Shown here: in pieces, positions 18,751 through 28,871 of the stretch
How the letters are laid out: each line of letters opens with the position of its first letter
Position numbering within the stretch: the first letter of the stretch is position 1
From: Variovorax paradoxus
GTDB lineage: Bacteria > Pseudomonadota > Gammaproteobacteria > Burkholderiales > Burkholderiaceae_C
Assembly (NCBI RefSeq): GCF_022009635.1
Contig: NZ_CP091716.1
Location: 6,035,501-6,099,500, forward strand
DNA length: 64,000 nt
Reading direction: 5' to 3'
Made by a program: the position numbers and the translations under genes
Notes under the pieces: generated by a model
What the model was told of the DNA's origin: nothing
Database searches by the model: none
What the model saw: the letters and a program-made list of their open reading frames with translations, nothing else

Positions 18751-20106
18751 ATGCCCTCCGGAAAATCCCTCGCCGACAGCCTCGGCACCCCCCTCACCCT
18801 CGACGACCCCGCCAGCCTGCCGCTGGTCGACGACTTCGTCATGGGCTTCATCTCGACGGAGGCCCGCGCCGTCAACCTGCTGGCAGCGGCCGATGCCGAC
18901 GCGAGCCCCATCGTGCAGGCCTACTGCGCCACGCTGCACCTGTTCGCGGAATCGCGCGAGGCAGTGGCCAATGCGCGGCCTTTCCTCGACAAGGCACTGG
19001 CCGGCGCCGCACGCGCCACGCCGCGCGAGCGGCGCTACATCGCGGCCATCGAGGCCTGGGCGCGGGGAGAGATCGCCGCCGCCATCGCGCTGCACGCCGA
19101 GCAGGCGCGCGAACATCCGCGCGACCTGGTGTCGGTCAAGCTCGGCCAGTACCACTGCTTCAACACCGGCGACTGCCCCGGCATGCTGCGGCTGGCGCTG
19201 GCCGTGCTGCCGCATGCGGCGGACGTGCCCTACGTGCACGGCATGGCCGCCTTCGGCTATGAGCAGTGCCACCTGATGCGCGAGGCCGAGGCCAGCGCGC
19301 GCCATGCCATCGGCATGTGCCGCAAGGAGCCGTGGGCGCACCATGCGCTAGCGCACGTGATGCTCACCGAAGGCCGGCTCGCCGAGGGGCTGGCCTTCAT
19401 GAAGAGCGTGAGCGACACCTGGACCGGGCTCAACTCGTTCATGGTCACGCACAACTGGTGGCACGTGGCGCTGTTCCTGATCGACCTGGGCCACGACGCC
19501 GAGGCGCTCGCGGTGTACGACCGGCACGCCTGGGGCGTGGTCAAGGACTACTCGCAGGACCAGATCGGCGCCGTGTCGCTGCTGGCCCGGCTGGAGCTTG
19601 CGGGCATCGACGTCGGCTCCCGCTGGGACGACGTGGCGGCCTACCTGCTGCAGCGGCAGGCCGATCATGTGCTGCCTTTTCTCGACCTGCAGTACCTCTA
19701 CGGCCTTGCGCGCGCCGACAGGCCCGAGGCCGATGTGCTGCTGCGCAACATCGAGGCCTTCGCGCCCGGCGCGCCGCCATCGACGCGCGCCGCCTGGCAG
19801 CGCGTCTGCGTGCCGGCCGCGCACGGGCTGGTGGCGCATGCACGCGGCGATCTCGCTGCGGCCATCGAGGGGTTGGGCACGGCCCTGCCGCGCATGATCG
19901 AGATCGGCGGCAGCCATGCACAGCGCGACCTGTTCGAGCAGCTCTACCTGGCGGCGTTGGTGCGCACGGGCACGGAGGCTTCGCTGACCGGGGCGCAGGC
20001 CATCCTGCAGCAGCAGCTCAACGGCCAGCCGGAATCGCTGCGCCTGCGCCGGCAGACGGCCGCCGTCTACGAGCGGCTGGGGCTGGGCCGGCTCCTGAGG
20101 GACTGA
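18751..20106 (+). CDS. TTC38-like tetratricopeptide repeat protein
   Basis: A 451-residue soluble helical-repeat protein resembling the TTC38 family found from bacteria to animals; function not established. Landmarks include TPRERRYIAAIEAWARGEIAAA, the KEPWAHHALAHVMLTEGRLAEG block, and THNWWHVALFLIDLG at ~225. No signal peptide or catalytic motif is visible. The start ATG 18751 lies 39 bases after the tautomerase stop, so the two may share a transcript. The end is convergent with the phosphatase gene. Confidence 0.8.
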   Translation: MPSGKSLADSLGTPLTLDDPASLPLVDDFVMGFISTEARAVNLLAAADADASPIVQAYCATLHLFAESREAVANARPFLDKALAGAARATPRERRYIAAIEAWARGEIAAAIALHAEQAREHPRDLVSVKLGQYHCFNTGDCPGMLRLALAVLPHAADVPYVHGMAAFGYEQCHLMREAEASARHAIGMCRKEPWAHHALAHVMLTEGRLAEGLAFMKSVSDTWTGLNSFMVTHNWWHVALFLIDLGHDAEALAVYDRHAWGVVKDYSQDQIGAVSLLARLELAGIDVGSRWDDVAAYLLQRQADHVLPFLDLQYLYGLARADRPEADVLLRNIEAFAPGAPPSTRAAWQRVCVPAAHGLVAHARGDLAAAIEGLGTALPRMIEIGGSHAQRDLFEQLYLAALVRTGTEASLTGAQAILQQQLNGQPESLRLRRQTAAVYERLGLGRLLRD

Positions 20107-20123
20107 AGCGCCGGGCGGGGCGC

Positions 20124-20822
20124 TCAGTCCTTGTTCTTCAGGTGCCGCGTCTGGTCGTAGGTCGGCTGCGGCGGCAGGTCGGCCAGATGCCGCGTGTCGG
20201 CCCAGTCGACGATCTCGATCTCTTCGGGCCTCGCGGGGTCGGCGATGCGAATGCGGTTGAAGCCCGCGTTGGGAATCTCGCTGCGGCGCGGTCCGCTCAG
20301 GCTCAGGCCGCGCGCGGTGCGCCACACCATGTCGAGCACGCCGCCGTGGGTGACGACGATCAGGTGCTGCCCCTTGTACTCGGCCGCGACGGCTGCCAGC
20401 GCCGCGACGATGCGGGTGTGGAATTCGCGCGCCGTTTCGCCCTCGGGCATGGCGTGGTCTTCGCGGAACTCCAGCCATTCTTCCCAGGCGCGCGGGTGCC
20501 GGCTCTGGATCTCGTCGGAGCGCAGGCCCTCGGCCACGCCGAAGAACTGCTCGCGCAGGGATGCCGATGTGACCACCGGCAGCGCCAGCTGCTGCGCGCC
20601 CGGCGCCGCGGTCTGCTGCGCGCGCATGAGGTCGCTGCTCAGGATGTGCTGCACCGCGGTCTCGCTGGCCAGCCGCAGGCCGAGGCGGCGGGCCTGCTCA
20701 TGGCCGATGTCGTTGAGCGGAACGTCGGCATGGCCCTGGAAGCGCAGTTCGCGGTTCCAGGCGGTCTCGCCGTGGCGGATGAGGATCAGGTCGGTGGTGG
20801 AGTCGGGTTTGGGCGTCGGCAT
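20124..20822 (-). CDS. Histidine phosphatase / phosphoglycerate-mutase-like protein
   Basis: A 232-residue histidine-phosphatase-fold enzyme. LILIRHGETAWNRELRFQG supplies the catalytic His in RHGE, LSSDLMRAQQTA the second arginine region, the acidic residue is in PEGETAREFHTR, and VVTHGGVLD the second catalytic His. Resemblance is closest to broad-specificity or cobalamin-type phosphatases rather than glycolytic mutase, but the substrate is uncertain. A start three codons upstream (20831) is possible. Same strand as the Yip1-like gene 31 bases upstream. Confidence 0.88.
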   Translation of the reverse strand: MPTPKPDSTTDLILIRHGETAWNRELRFQGHADVPLNDIGHEQARRLGLRLASETAVQHILSSDLMRAQQTAAPGAQQLALPVVTSASLREQFFGVAEGLRSDEIQSRHPRAWEEWLEFREDHAMPEGETAREFHTRIVAALAAVAAEYKGQHLIVVTHGGVLDMVWRTARGLSLSGPRRSEIPNAGFNRIRIADPARPEEIEIVDWADTRHLADLPPQPTYDQTRHLKNKD

Positions 20823-20853
20823 TGCGCCCATTTTCCACGCTGGGCGTGACGGC

Positions 20854-21495
20854 TCAGGCTTTTGCCGCCACCAGCTGTTGCAAGACCGCCACCGCGTCGG
20901 CGGGCGAGGCCGCGCCCAGTCGCATGGGCGACGGCGTGAGCAGCGCCAGCACCCAGCCGATGATGCAGCCGCCGACGATGGCGCACACCACCACCACGGC
21001 CGTATACGCCACCGCCTTGTCGGGCGGGCAGCGCATGAGCACCGGCAGACCGGTGTAGAGCAGGTAGATGCCGTAGAGCGCCGCCAGCGCGCCGATGATC
21101 GACAGCGACGGCAGCAGGCTGAAGATGCCGCCCACGAAGGCCGCCGTGCTGGCATAGGCCGACAGCTTGAGCGCGCCGATCTGGCTCTTCGTGCCCTCGA
21201 ACGTGGGCGCCATCGCGTCGATGATGAGCGCGAGCACGAACACCATCACCAGCGAGAGCACATAGCCCACGACCATGTGCGCGAGCCCCGAGACGATCGG
21301 CACGCGAAAGCTGATGCCGAAGGCGCCGATGCCGATCAGCGACAGGCCGATGAAGCCCGCCACCGCCGGTATCAGCGCAAGGATCATCACGTAGTTCTTG
21401 TAGAGCGATGCGGGGTCGGCAGGCTCGGCATCGATCACCGGCCAGGTTGCCTTGGGCTTGAGCAGGATGGACTGCACGCGTTCGACCAGATTCAT
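20854..21495 (-). CDS. Yip1-domain inner-membrane protein
   Basis: A 213-residue protein opening MNLVERVQSILLKPKATWPVID, the conserved soluble leader of bacterial Yip1/YIP-domain proteins, followed by about five membrane helices (for example VMILALIPAVAGFIGLSLIG and VLSLVMVFVLALIIDAMAP). Function unknown. Start chosen at the family N-terminus. Upstream of the histidine phosphatase on the same strand; divergent from an alpha/beta hydrolase. Confidence 0.85.
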   Translation of the reverse strand: MNLVERVQSILLKPKATWPVIDAEPADPASLYKNYVMILALIPAVAGFIGLSLIGIGAFGISFRVPIVSGLAHMVVGYVLSLVMVFVLALIIDAMAPTFEGTKSQIGALKLSAYASTAAFVGGIFSLLPSLSIIGALAALYGIYLLYTGLPVLMRCPPDKAVAYTAVVVVCAIVGGCIIGWVLALLTPSPMRLGAASPADAVAVLQQLVAAKA

Positions 21496-21609
21496 TTTTC
21501 GGGGTCCTTCGACATGGACCGCAAAGTATGTCGAGCGGAGGCTGCCATGGCTGCTGGCCATGAAGCCTATGACGTTACGCCGGTGGCCATGATCGCGCAG
21601 AATCCATCC

Positions 21610-22314
21610 ATGCCAAATCTAGTCCTGCTGCCCGGCCTCGCCTGCGACGAGCGCATCTGGGAAGCCCAAATCCCCGCCCTTCCCCAAGCCTTCAACACCC
21701 GCGTGAGCGACGCCCAGCGGCACAACGGCACCATCGAGGGCATGGCCGCCGCCGTGCTGCGCGACAACCACGGGCCGCTGGTGCTGTGCGGCGCATCGAT
21801 GGGCGGCATGGTCGCGATGGAAGCGGCCCGCCAGGCGCCCGAGCGCATCGCCGGGCTCGCCCTGCTGGGCACCAGCGCACGGCCCGAGACGCCCGAGATG
21901 TTCACGCTGCGCGAAGGCGCCATCGAGTACTTCGAGCGCGGCGAGCTGCGCGACGTGATCGAGCCGAACGTCTACTTCGCCTTCCACCCCGCGCAGGCGG
22001 CCGACCCGCTGCTGGTGCAGCGCTACCTCGACATCGTGCTGGGCGCGGGCGCGCAGCAGCTCATCAGCCAGAACCGCGCCGTGATGCGCCGGCCCGACGC
22101 GCGGCTGCACCTGGGCTCGGTGCGCGCGCCGGTGCTGCTGATGTGCGGCGACGACGACAAGCTCGCACCACCCGAGTGCACCAACGAGATGGCCGCGCTG
22201 CTGCCGCAGGCCGAGGTCGTGTGGGTGCCCGCATGCGGCCACATGCTGACGATGGAAAAGCCCGAACTCGTCAACGCCGCACTGAACGACTGGCTGGCGA
22301 AGCACTTCGCCTGA
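21610..22314 (+). CDS. Alpha/beta-fold hydrolase
   Basis: A 234-residue cytosolic hydrolase. The nucleophile elbow is GASMGG (Ser near residue 60), the acid is in MCGDDDKLAPP and the His in VPACGHMLTMEKP. The N-terminal LVLLPGLACDERIW is the usual oxyanion-hole strand. No lid domain or diagnostic substrate motif is visible. ATG 21610 gives the standard N-terminus; MIAQNPS seven codons earlier is an alternative. Convergent with, and one base from, the LysR gene that follows. Confidence 0.9.
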   Translation: MPNLVLLPGLACDERIWEAQIPALPQAFNTRVSDAQRHNGTIEGMAAAVLRDNHGPLVLCGASMGGMVAMEAARQAPERIAGLALLGTSARPETPEMFTLREGAIEYFERGELRDVIEPNVYFAFHPAQAADPLLVQRYLDIVLGAGAQQLISQNRAVMRRPDARLHLGSVRAPVLLMCGDDDKLAPPECTNEMAALLPQAEVVWVPACGHMLTMEKPELVNAALNDWLAKHFA

Positions 22315-23217
22315 TCAGCGCCTGGCGGGCTTGCCGCCGAACTTGGCCACGGCGAACTCCACGAACGCCGAAGCCGCTTTCTGGATCTGCTGGCGGCTCG
22401 GATACAGCAGCGAGAAGCTGACCGAAGGCTGCCCGTACTCGGGGAGCACGCGCTGCAGCCGCCCCGCGTCCAGTTCGCTGCGGATCAGAACCTCGGGCAG
22501 CAGCGCGATGCCGAGTCCCTCGACAGCGGCGTCGCGCAGCAACCCCATCGCACTGGCGCTGAACCGGCTCTGCACCTCCAGGCGAACCTCGCCGGCGGGG
22601 CCCACCACGCGCCAGTCGCGCTGGCTCTGGCTGGGTGAGCTGCGCAGCGTGAGGCCGTCGTGCGAAGCCAGGTCTTCGGGATTGCGCGGCGTGCCGCGCA
22701 GCGACAGGTAGCCCGCGCTCGCAACCAGGAAGACCGAGGTCGTCGTGAGCAGGATCGCGACCAGGCGTGAGCTCTCGAGCTTGCCGGCCCGGAACGCGAT
22801 GTCGATGCCGTCGCCGATCACGTCCACCAGCGCGTCCTGCGCAAAGATCTCCAACCGCACCTTGGGGTGCATGGCGCGGAACTCCCCTAACCAGCTGAGG
22901 GGAAACCAGTCGAAGAAGTCCGATGGCGTGGCGATCCGCAAGGTGCCGCTCACCACGCCCACGCCGTCCAGCACTTCGCGGGTGACGTCGCCGATGGCGC
23001 TGAAGTGCGTTTCGCAGCGCTGCACCAGCAGCCGCCCGGCTTCCGTCAGCACCAGGCGCCGCGTGGAGCGCTGCATGAGCCGCACTCCCAGCTGCTGTTC
23101 GATGTTCTTCACCTGTCGGCTCACCGTGCTGGCGGGAACGCCGAGGGCCTTGCCCGCCAGCGCGAAGCTCCCGAGGCGGGCCACCTGCAGAAAAAGAGCC
23201 AACTCATTGAGGTCCAC
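22315..23217 (-). CDS. LysR-family transcriptional regulator
   Basis: A 300-residue LTTR when started at GTG 23217 (DLNELALFLQVARLGSFALA, HTH to ~residue 60), followed by an effector domain with TLRIATPSDFFDWFPLSWL. The frame is open 84 codons further upstream, including ATG codons near 23289, but that extension has no family similarity. Convergent with the hydrolase and divergent from the chemoreceptor, with 285 bases between. Target genes unknown. Confidence 0.88.
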   Translation of the reverse strand: MDLNELALFLQVARLGSFALAGKALGVPASTVSRQVKNIEQQLGVRLMQRSTRRLVLTEAGRLLVQRCETHFSAIGDVTREVLDGVGVVSGTLRIATPSDFFDWFPLSWLGEFRAMHPKVRLEIFAQDALVDVIGDGIDIAFRAGKLESSRLVAILLTTTSVFLVASAGYLSLRGTPRNPEDLASHDGLTLRSSPSQSQRDWRVVGPAGEVRLEVQSRFSASAMGLLRDAAVEGLGIALLPEVLIRSELDAGRLQRVLPEYGQPSVSFSLLYPSRQQIQKAASAFVEFAVAKFGGKPARR

Positions 23218-23390
23218 GAATGACCGTCTGCCAAAGCTCAACAAGCTCAATTTCGAATTTCCGGATAGAACGACAAGGGCGGACATCATGGGCCGAACAG
23301 ATTGCGCAACCGGCACGTGAAAACGCCGAAAAACGCACTTTCCCCAGGCATTCACAAACTTTATGGAAGTGTTAATTGCAAAAAAAACCC

Positions 23391-23418
23391 TAATCCCCAC
23401 GTCCGCCGTTGCCGATAG
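23391..23418 (+). promoter_or_regulatory. Candidate sigma28 (FliA) promoter for the chemoreceptor
   Basis: TAAT (23391-23394), 16 bases, then GCCGATAG (23411-23418). The flagellar sigma28 consensus is TAAA-N15-GCCGATAA, so the -10 matches 7 of 8. It lies ~85 bases before the chemoreceptor GTG, as expected for a motility-regulated receptor. Confidence 0.55.
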
Positions 23419-23502
23419 AAAACAGGTCGTGCGTTGTACAGAAAAAAGGCGAGCCCGCTTGCAGCGCACCGGAAACTTTCATCGTCAACCTTCTCCACTA
23501 CC

Positions 23503-25194
23503 GTGAAAAATCTGAAAATCAGCGCGCGCTTGAGTCTTGTGTTCGGGCTGCTGCTGCTCCTGCTGGCAGCCATCGCCTTCGTGGGCATCAATCGCCTTCA
23601 CTACCTGGACGCCACCACCACGCGCATCACGTCCAACATCTCGCCCAAGATCGAAGCCGCGCGCGAGATGTCGTATCAGGCGGCCGACGTGACGCGTATG
23701 ACACGCAACCTGATCCTCGTGAAAGATGAGGCCGTCAGAACCACCAACAGGCAGACGCTGGAGCAGTCGAGGGCCGAGACCGACAGGCAGATGGCCATAC
23801 TCGACAAGCTGGTGGACAACGACCGCAGCCGCGAGCTGCTGGCGGCCCTGAAGACGCGGCTCGCCGACTACCGCTCCTTCACCAACGCGGTGGCCGACCT
23901 GGCCATGGCCAATCGCCCGGAGGAAGCCACGCAGATGCTCTTCGGCGAGCGCAACAAGACCCAGGCCGCGTACCTGGGCGCCCTGCGCGAGATGGTCGAG
24001 TTCACGAGCGAGCAGATGAACAAGGCCGCAGACGCGGCCAGCTCGGCCGCCGAGACGGCCATCGACATCATGGTCGCCACGGCGGTGCTGGCCGTCGTCC
24101 TGGGCGTCGTGTCGGCATGGCTGATCACGCGCTCGATCACGCACCCGCTCAACCGTGCGGTTGCAGTGGCCGATCGCGTCGCCCAGGGTGACCTCGGCGA
24201 GCCGATCGAGGTGCAGTCCACGGACGAGACCGGCCGGATGCTCACGGCCCTTCAGCGCATGCAGGAGAGCCTGGCGCGCACCGTGGGCCAGGTGCGCGGC
24301 AACGCGGAAGGCGTGGCCAGCGCCAGCGCGCAGATCTCGCAGGGCAACGAAGACCTGTCTTCGCGCACCGAGGAGCAGGCCAGTTCGCTGGAGCAGACCG
24401 CGGCCTCGATGGAAGAGCTGACCTCCACCGTCAAGCAGAACGCGGACAACGCCCGCCAGGCCAACCAGCTGGCCGTGTCGGCCTCCGAAGTGGCGGTCAA
24501 GGGCGGCGCCGTGGTGGGCAAGGTGGTCGAGACCATGGCCTCGATCGATGCGTCGTCGCGCAAGATCGTCGAGATCATCGGCGTCATCGACGGCATCGCC
24601 TTCCAGACCAACATCCTGGCGCTCAACGCAGCGGTGGAAGCCGCGCGCGCGGGCGAACAGGGCCGCGGCTTCGCCGTGGTGGCCGGCGAGGTGCGCAACC
24701 TGGCGCAGCGATCGGCCGCGGCGGCCAAGGAAATCAAGGACCTCATCGGCGATTCGGTCGGCAAGGTGGACGCCGGCACGGCGCTGGTCAGCGAGGCGGG
24801 CCGCACGATGGACGACATCGTGGGCAGCGTGCGCCGGGTGACCGACATCATGGGAGAGATCACCGCCGCGAGCCAGGAGCAGACCTCGGGCATCGAGCAG
24901 ATCAACCAGGCCATTACGCAGATGGACCAGGTCACGCAACAAAATGCGGCGCTGGTGGAAGAAGCAGCAGCCGCGGCGGCCTCGCTGAGGGATCAGGCAG
25001 GCAACCTGCTGCAGGCCGTGAGCGTGTTCAAGCTGGAAGACGGCCACCAGAGCGCCGTGCTCGTGGCACCGGTCGTCACGCCCAAGGCCAAGGCGGTGAA
25101 GGCGCCGGCGGCCCTTCCTGTGCGCAGCCGCGTGGCAGCCGTCGCGGCGTCGCCCAAGCTGGCGATTGCCGAAGGCGAGTGGGAGCGCTTCTGA
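23503..25194 (+). CDS. Methyl-accepting chemotaxis protein with C-terminal CheR/CheB-type tether
   Basis: Inner-membrane chemoreceptor, 563 residues from GTG 23503. TM1 at ~8-30 ([20 protein letters not shown]), a ~160-residue periplasmic helical domain of the four-helix-bundle type, TM2 near 190-212 ([18 protein letters not shown]), HAMP ([19 protein letters not shown]), then the signalling domain with hairpin tip [20 protein letters not shown]. The chain ends EWERF, resembling the xWxxF pentapeptide that tethers CheR/CheB. A longer TTG start at 23434 is possible; neither start has a clear ribosome-binding site. Confidence 0.93.
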   Translation: MKNLKISARLSLVFGLLLLLLAAIAFVGINRLHYLDATTTRITSNISPKIEAAREMSYQAADVTRMTRNLILVKDEAVRTTNRQTLEQSRAETDRQMAILDKLVDNDRSRELLAALKTRLADYRSFTNAVADLAMANRPEEATQMLFGERNKTQAAYLGALREMVEFTSEQMNKAADAASSAAETAIDIMVATAVLAVVLGVVSAWLITRSITHPLNRAVAVADRVAQGDLGEPIEVQSTDETGRMLTALQRMQESLARTVGQVRGNAEGVASASAQISQGNEDLSSRTEEQASSLEQTAASMEELTSTVKQNADNARQANQLAVSASEVAVKGGAVVGKVVETMASIDASSRKIVEIIGVIDGIAFQTNILALNAAVEAARAGEQGRGFAVVAGEVRNLAQRSAAAAKEIKDLIGDSVGKVDAGTALVSEAGRTMDDIVGSVRRVTDIMGEITAASQEQTSGIEQINQAITQMDQVTQQNAALVEEAAAAAASLRDQAGNLLQAVSVFKLEDGHQSAVLVAPVVTPKAKAVKAPAALPVRSRVAAVAASPKLAIAEGEWERF

Positions 25195-25225
25195 CGCAGC
25201 GGTTCCGGCGCGCCGCGTTCCGGGC

Positions 25226-25960
25226 TCAGGCTCGGACCGCGATGCCTTCGGCCTGCAGTCGTTCGCGGATGCGGCGCGCAAAGGCCAGCGCGTGCGCGCC
25301 GTCGCCGTGCAGGCACACGGTCTGCGCATTGACCGGCACGACGCTGCCGTCGATGGCCGTCACGCGGTGGTCTCGCGCCATCGAGAGCGTCTGCGCGATC
25401 GCGCGCTCTTCGCTGTCGATCAGTGCACCGGGCTGGCTGCGCGGCACCAGGCTGCCGTCGGGCATGTAGCCGCGGTCGGCGAACACTTCCTCGACGGGCT
25501 CCAGGCCGGCGCGGCGGGCCGCGTCGATCATGCGGCTGCCCGCCAGGCCGAAGAACTTGAGCGTGGGGTCGAAGCGGCGCACCGCCTCGCACAGCGCATC
25601 GGCGAGTTCGGGCTCCTTCGCCGCCTGGTTGTAGAGCTGGCCGTGGGCCTTCACGTGCGAGAGCTTGCCGCCCTCGGCCTTGACGATGGCCGCCAGCGCG
25701 CCGATCTGGTAGAGCACATTGGCCACGATCTCGTCGGGCGGCAGGTGCATGGTGCTGCGGCCGAAGTTCTCGCGGTCCGGAAAGCTCGGGTGCGCGCCGA
25801 TGGCCACGCCGTGACGCATGGCCCAGCGCACGCATTGCTGCATGGTCCTGGCGTCACCGGCGTGCCAGCCGCAGGCGATGTTGGCGGAGCTCACGAGCGC
25901 GAGCAGTTCTTCGTCGCTGCCGGCGCCTTCGCCGAGGTCCGCGTTGAGGTCGATGTGCAT
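25226..25960 (-). CDS. pxpA: 5-oxoprolinase subunit PxpA (LamB/YcsF family)
   Basis: Component of the prokaryotic ATP-dependent 5-oxoprolinase PxpABC, which opens 5-oxoproline to glutamate in the cytosol. The 244-residue product begins [20 protein letters not shown], the family signature, with [30 protein letters not shown] and [12 protein letters not shown] following. Last gene of the pxpB-pxpC-pxpA run, 23 bases after pxpC. Confidence 0.95.
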   Translation of the reverse strand: MHIDLNADLGEGAGSDEELLALVSSANIACGWHAGDARTMQQCVRWAMRHGVAIGAHPSFPDRENFGRSTMHLPPDEIVANVLYQIGALAAIVKAEGGKLSHVKAHGQLYNQAAKEPELADALCEAVRRFDPTLKFFGLAGSRMIDAARRAGLEPVEEVFADRGYMPDGSLVPRSQPGALIDSEERAIAQTLSMARDHRVTAIDGSVVPVNAQTVCLHGDGAHALAFARRIRERLQAEGIAVRA

Positions 25961-25983
25961 GGGGCGTTTCCTTTGCGGAAAGT

Positions 25984-26982
25984 CTATGCCCTGCCCGACC
26001 AACCTGCAGCGGCCAACCCTTGTGCCACCTGCGCAAGATAGCGCTGCTGCTGCGCCCATGCGGCCAGCGCCTGGGGCTGGTCGACCTGCACCAGCCGCAG
26101 ATTGCCGTTCAGCGGCGCCTGCGCCAGCTTCCACAGGTCGGCGCGGATCACCACGCCGATGCGCGGATAGCCGCCGGTGGTCTGCGCGTCGCCCATCAAA
26201 ATGATCGGCTGGCCCGACGGAGGCACCTGCACCGTGCCGGGAATGACACCCGACGACAGCATGTCGCCGCCGCGCTTGCGCTTGAGTTCGGCACCCGCGA
26301 GGCGGCTGCCCATGCGGTTGCTCTGCAGCGTGATGCGCCAGCGCTCGCCCCACAGCAGCTCGCGCGCGGGCAGGGTGAACTGTTCGAACTCAGGGCCGGG
26401 CAACACGCGCAAGGCGATGGCGCCGTCTGCCTCCATGGGGCCCCAGTCCGGACCACGCAGGCCGAAGGGGCGACGGGCGAGTTGCGATGCGTCGAGCCTT
26501 GACATGCCCAACGGCAGGCGGTCGCCCTTGCGCAATGGGCGCCCCTCATGGCCGCCGAAGCCGGCCTTGAGGTCGGTGCTGCGCGAGCCCAGGATCGGCG
26601 GCACATCGATGCCGCCCGCCACCGCGAGCCAGCTGCGCAGCCCGGCCTTCTTCGCGCCCGGCGCGTTGGCGCCCGAGAGCTTCAGGGTCTGGCCGGCGGT
26701 CACCGGCATGCTCCAGCAGGGCCAGAGCGGCACGCCGTCGAGCGTGGCGGCGAAGTCGTCGCCGGTCAGCGCGATGCGCGTGTCGACCTCGAAGCGCAGC
26801 TCACAGCCGCCCATGGTGAATTCGAGGCCAGCGGCGCCGTCCACGTTGCCCACGAGCCGGTTGGCCATGGTGAGCGAGAGCACGTCGAGCGCGCCGCCGG
26901 GGCAGATGCCGAGCTGGCGATGGCCGTGCCGCCCCAGGTCTTGCACCGAGGCGAGCACGCCCGGTTTCTGGACGACGATCAT
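25984..26982 (-). CDS. pxpC: 5-oxoprolinase subunit PxpC (biotin-dependent carboxyltransferase fold)
   Basis: Second subunit of 5-oxoprolinase, 332 residues, formerly called KipA or urea amidolyase-related. It opens [20 protein letters not shown] and contains [35 protein letters not shown], and the late [18 protein letters not shown] block, all in family order. ATG 26982 overlaps the pxpB stop by four bases. Some paralogues belong to urea or allophanate systems, but the flanking pxpA and pxpB settle the assignment. Confidence 0.94.
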   Translation of the reverse strand: MIVVQKPGVLASVQDLGRHGHRQLGICPGGALDVLSLTMANRLVGNVDGAAGLEFTMGGCELRFEVDTRIALTGDDFAATLDGVPLWPCWSMPVTAGQTLKLSGANAPGAKKAGLRSWLAVAGGIDVPPILGSRSTDLKAGFGGHEGRPLRKGDRLPLGMSRLDASQLARRPFGLRGPDWGPMEADGAIALRVLPGPEFEQFTLPARELLWGERWRITLQSNRMGSRLAGAELKRKRGGDMLSSGVIPGTVQVPPSGQPIILMGDAQTTGGYPRIGVVIRADLWKLAQAPLNGNLRLVQVDQPQALAAWAQQQRYLAQVAQGLAAAGWSGRA

Positions 26983-27641
26983 GTCCGCACGCTTTCCACG
27001 ACGAAGCGCACGCGGTCGCCGGGGCGCAGCAGCGTGGGCGGCGTGGCCGCGGGGTCGAACAGTTCGAGCGGGGTGCGCCCGATCAGCTGCCAGCCGCCGG
27101 GCGACGCCAGCGGGTAGATGCCGGTCTGCTCGCCGCCGATGCCCACCGAGCGCGCCGGCACCGCGGTGCGCGGCTCGGCCCGGCGCGGCGTGGCGAGTTC
27201 GGGTGCCAGACCGCCCATGAAGGCGAAGCCGGGAAGAAAGCCGAGCAGGTAGACGATGTATTCGCCCGCGCTGTGGCGCCGCACCACCTCGGCCGGCGTG
27301 AAGCCGGTGTGGGCCGCGACATCGGCCAGGTCGGGCCCGTGCTCGCCGCCATAGGCCACCGGGATCTCGACCAGCCGGCCCAGTGCGGCAGCGGCCGGCA
27401 GCTTCGGCCAGGCTTCGAGCACATGGGCGGTGAGCGTATCGAGGTCGATCGCGGTCGGATCGAAGGTCAGCGTGAGATTGTTCATGCCCGGCAGCGTCTC
27501 TCCGACGCCGGGCCATTCGCGCGCGCGCTCGGCGAGCGCCCAGATGCGCTGCTGCTGCGCCAGCGTGGCGGGCGCCGGCAGCTCGCACAGGAGCGCTGCA
27601 TCGCCCAGGAGATGCAGCCGGGGCGGCGGGGTGCCGCTCAT
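26979..27641 (-). CDS. pxpB: 5-oxoprolinase subunit PxpB (KipI family)
   Basis: First subunit of the PxpABC set, 220 residues. Features are the N-terminal LHLLGDAALLCEL, VEIPVAYGGEHGPDLADVA, and the strongly conserved YLLGFLPGFAFMGGL and SVGIGGEQTGIYPLASPGGW blocks. Its start lies only six bases after the coaD stop, so pxpBCA probably sits on the rsmD-coaD transcript. Overlaps pxpC by four bases. Confidence 0.95.
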   Translation of the reverse strand: MSGTPPPRLHLLGDAALLCELPAPATLAQQQRIWALAERAREWPGVGETLPGMNNLTLTFDPTAIDLDTLTAHVLEAWPKLPAAAALGRLVEIPVAYGGEHGPDLADVAAHTGFTPAEVVRRHSAGEYIVYLLGFLPGFAFMGGLAPELATPRRAEPRTAVPARSVGIGGEQTGIYPLASPGGWQLIGRTPLELFDPAATPPTLLRPGDRVRFVVESVRT

Positions 27642-27647
27642 CGCGGC

Positions 27648-28151
27648 TTATTCACGGCCGAGGCTGCGAACCTTGGCGGCGAGCTGCTGCTCCACGTTGG
27701 GGGAGACGAACTTGTGGACCTCGCCGCCGAGCATGGCGATCTCGCGCACGAAGGTGCTGGAGATGAACTGGTACTTGTCGCTGGGGGTCAGGAACACGGT
27801 CTCGACGTCGGGCATCAGCGAGCGGTTCATGCCCGCGAGCTGGAACTCGTAGTCGAAGTCGGTCACGGCGCGCAGGCCGCGCACCATGGCCTTGCCGCCG
27901 CGCGCGACGACGAAGTCGCGCAGCAGGCCCGAGAAGCTCTCGACGCTGACCTGGTCGCTGTAGGGCTTCACCGCCTCGCGGGCCATGTCCATGCGTTCGG
28001 ACAGCGTGAAGAGCGCCTTCTTGTGGTGGCCCGCCGCGACGGCGACGATCACCTTGGAGAAGAGCTGGGTTGCGCGCCGCACCACGTCCTCGTGACCGAG
28101 GGTGATGGGGTCGAAAGTGCCGGGGTAAACCGCGATCACGTTGCTGGCCAT
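27648..28151 (-). CDS. coaD: Phosphopantetheine adenylyltransferase
   Basis: Penultimate enzyme of coenzyme A synthesis, converting phosphopantetheine and ATP to dephospho-CoA. The 167-residue product has the nucleotidyltransferase motif [12 protein letters not shown] (His in the TxGH site) at ~12 and [14 protein letters not shown] near 128. [22 protein letters not shown] is the family signature block. 43 bases after rsmD, the common rsmD-coaD pairing. Confidence 0.97.
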   Translation of the reverse strand: MASNVIAVYPGTFDPITLGHEDVVRRATQLFSKVIVAVAAGHHKKALFTLSERMDMAREAVKPYSDQVSVESFSGLLRDFVVARGGKAMVRGLRAVTDFDYEFQLAGMNRSLMPDVETVFLTPSDKYQFISSTFVREIAMLGGEVHKFVSPNVEQQLAAKVRSLGRE

Positions 28152-28194
28152 GGTTGCTTCTTCCTCATGCTGCCGATGCGGCTTGTTCGGCGGA

Positions 28195-28842
28195 TTATGC
28201 AGTCCCCTCCGGGGCCGCCCTCAGGAGGTGGGCATGCACGGCGCCCGCCTTCAGGTAGCGGAAGCCCACGAGGCCGAAGGCGGCGAGTTCCTCGTCGCTC
28301 CAGCGGCGCGGCGCCTCGAGGTACACCGAGCCCCCGGCACGCAGCGCTCTCGCGGCGGCGCGCAGGGCCGGTTCGTAGAGCGCGGTGCTGTCGAAGGGCG
28401 GATCGAGGAACACGGCATCGAGGCTGCCGGCGGGCGTGCGCTCCAGCGCGGTCAAGCCGTTGCCGCGCTCGATGCGCACGGCTTCGGCCGACAGCTTGGT
28501 CTTGGCGGCCTGCAACTGCGCGACCAGCGCGGCGTCCTGCTCGCACAGCAGCACGTTCGCGGCGCCGCGCGAGGCGGCTTCGAGGCCCAGCGCGCCGGTG
28601 CCGGCGAAAGCGTCGACGCAGTGCCAGCCCGGCAGCTCGCCGCCGCCGGCACCGGCCAGGCTCGCGAGCCAGTTGAAGAGGGTTTCGCGCACGCGGTCGG
28701 GCGTGGGGCGCAGGCCGGGCTTGTCGGCCACGGCGAGGCGGGTGCGCTTCCATTCGCCACCGATGATGCGCACCTCGCTGGGTTTCGACGGGCGCTTGGT
28801 TGCGGCGGGACGGGCGGCTGGGGCGGCTTTCTTCTGGGGCAT
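28195..28842 (-). CDS. rsmD: 16S rRNA (guanine966-N2)-methyltransferase
   Basis: SAM-dependent methyltransferase acting on 30S subunits, 215 residues. [14 protein letters not shown] and [15 protein letters not shown] are the RsmD N-terminal signature; [19 protein letters not shown] is SAM motif I and VFLDPPFDS the DPPF catalytic motif. The first ~22 residues are an Ala/Lys/Pro-rich leader. Lies between argO and coaD on the same strand. Confidence 0.96.
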   Translation of the reverse strand: MPQKKAAPAARPAATKRPSKPSEVRIIGGEWKRTRLAVADKPGLRPTPDRVRETLFNWLASLAGAGGGELPGWHCVDAFAGTGALGLEAASRGAANVLLCEQDAALVAQLQAAKTKLSAEAVRIERGNGLTALERTPAGSLDAVFLDPPFDSTALYEPALRAAARALRAGGSVYLEAPRRWSDEELAAFGLVGFRYLKAGAVHAHLLRAAPEGTA

Positions 28843-28871
28843 GCGGCGAGCTTAACGCCCGACGCTCTGCC

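Noticed and set aside
25984..27641. pxpB/pxpC as urea amidolyase or sporulation KipI/KipA genes
   Set aside because: Both are followed by pxpA, and no urea carboxylase or sporulation gene is near, which fits 5-oxoprolinase.
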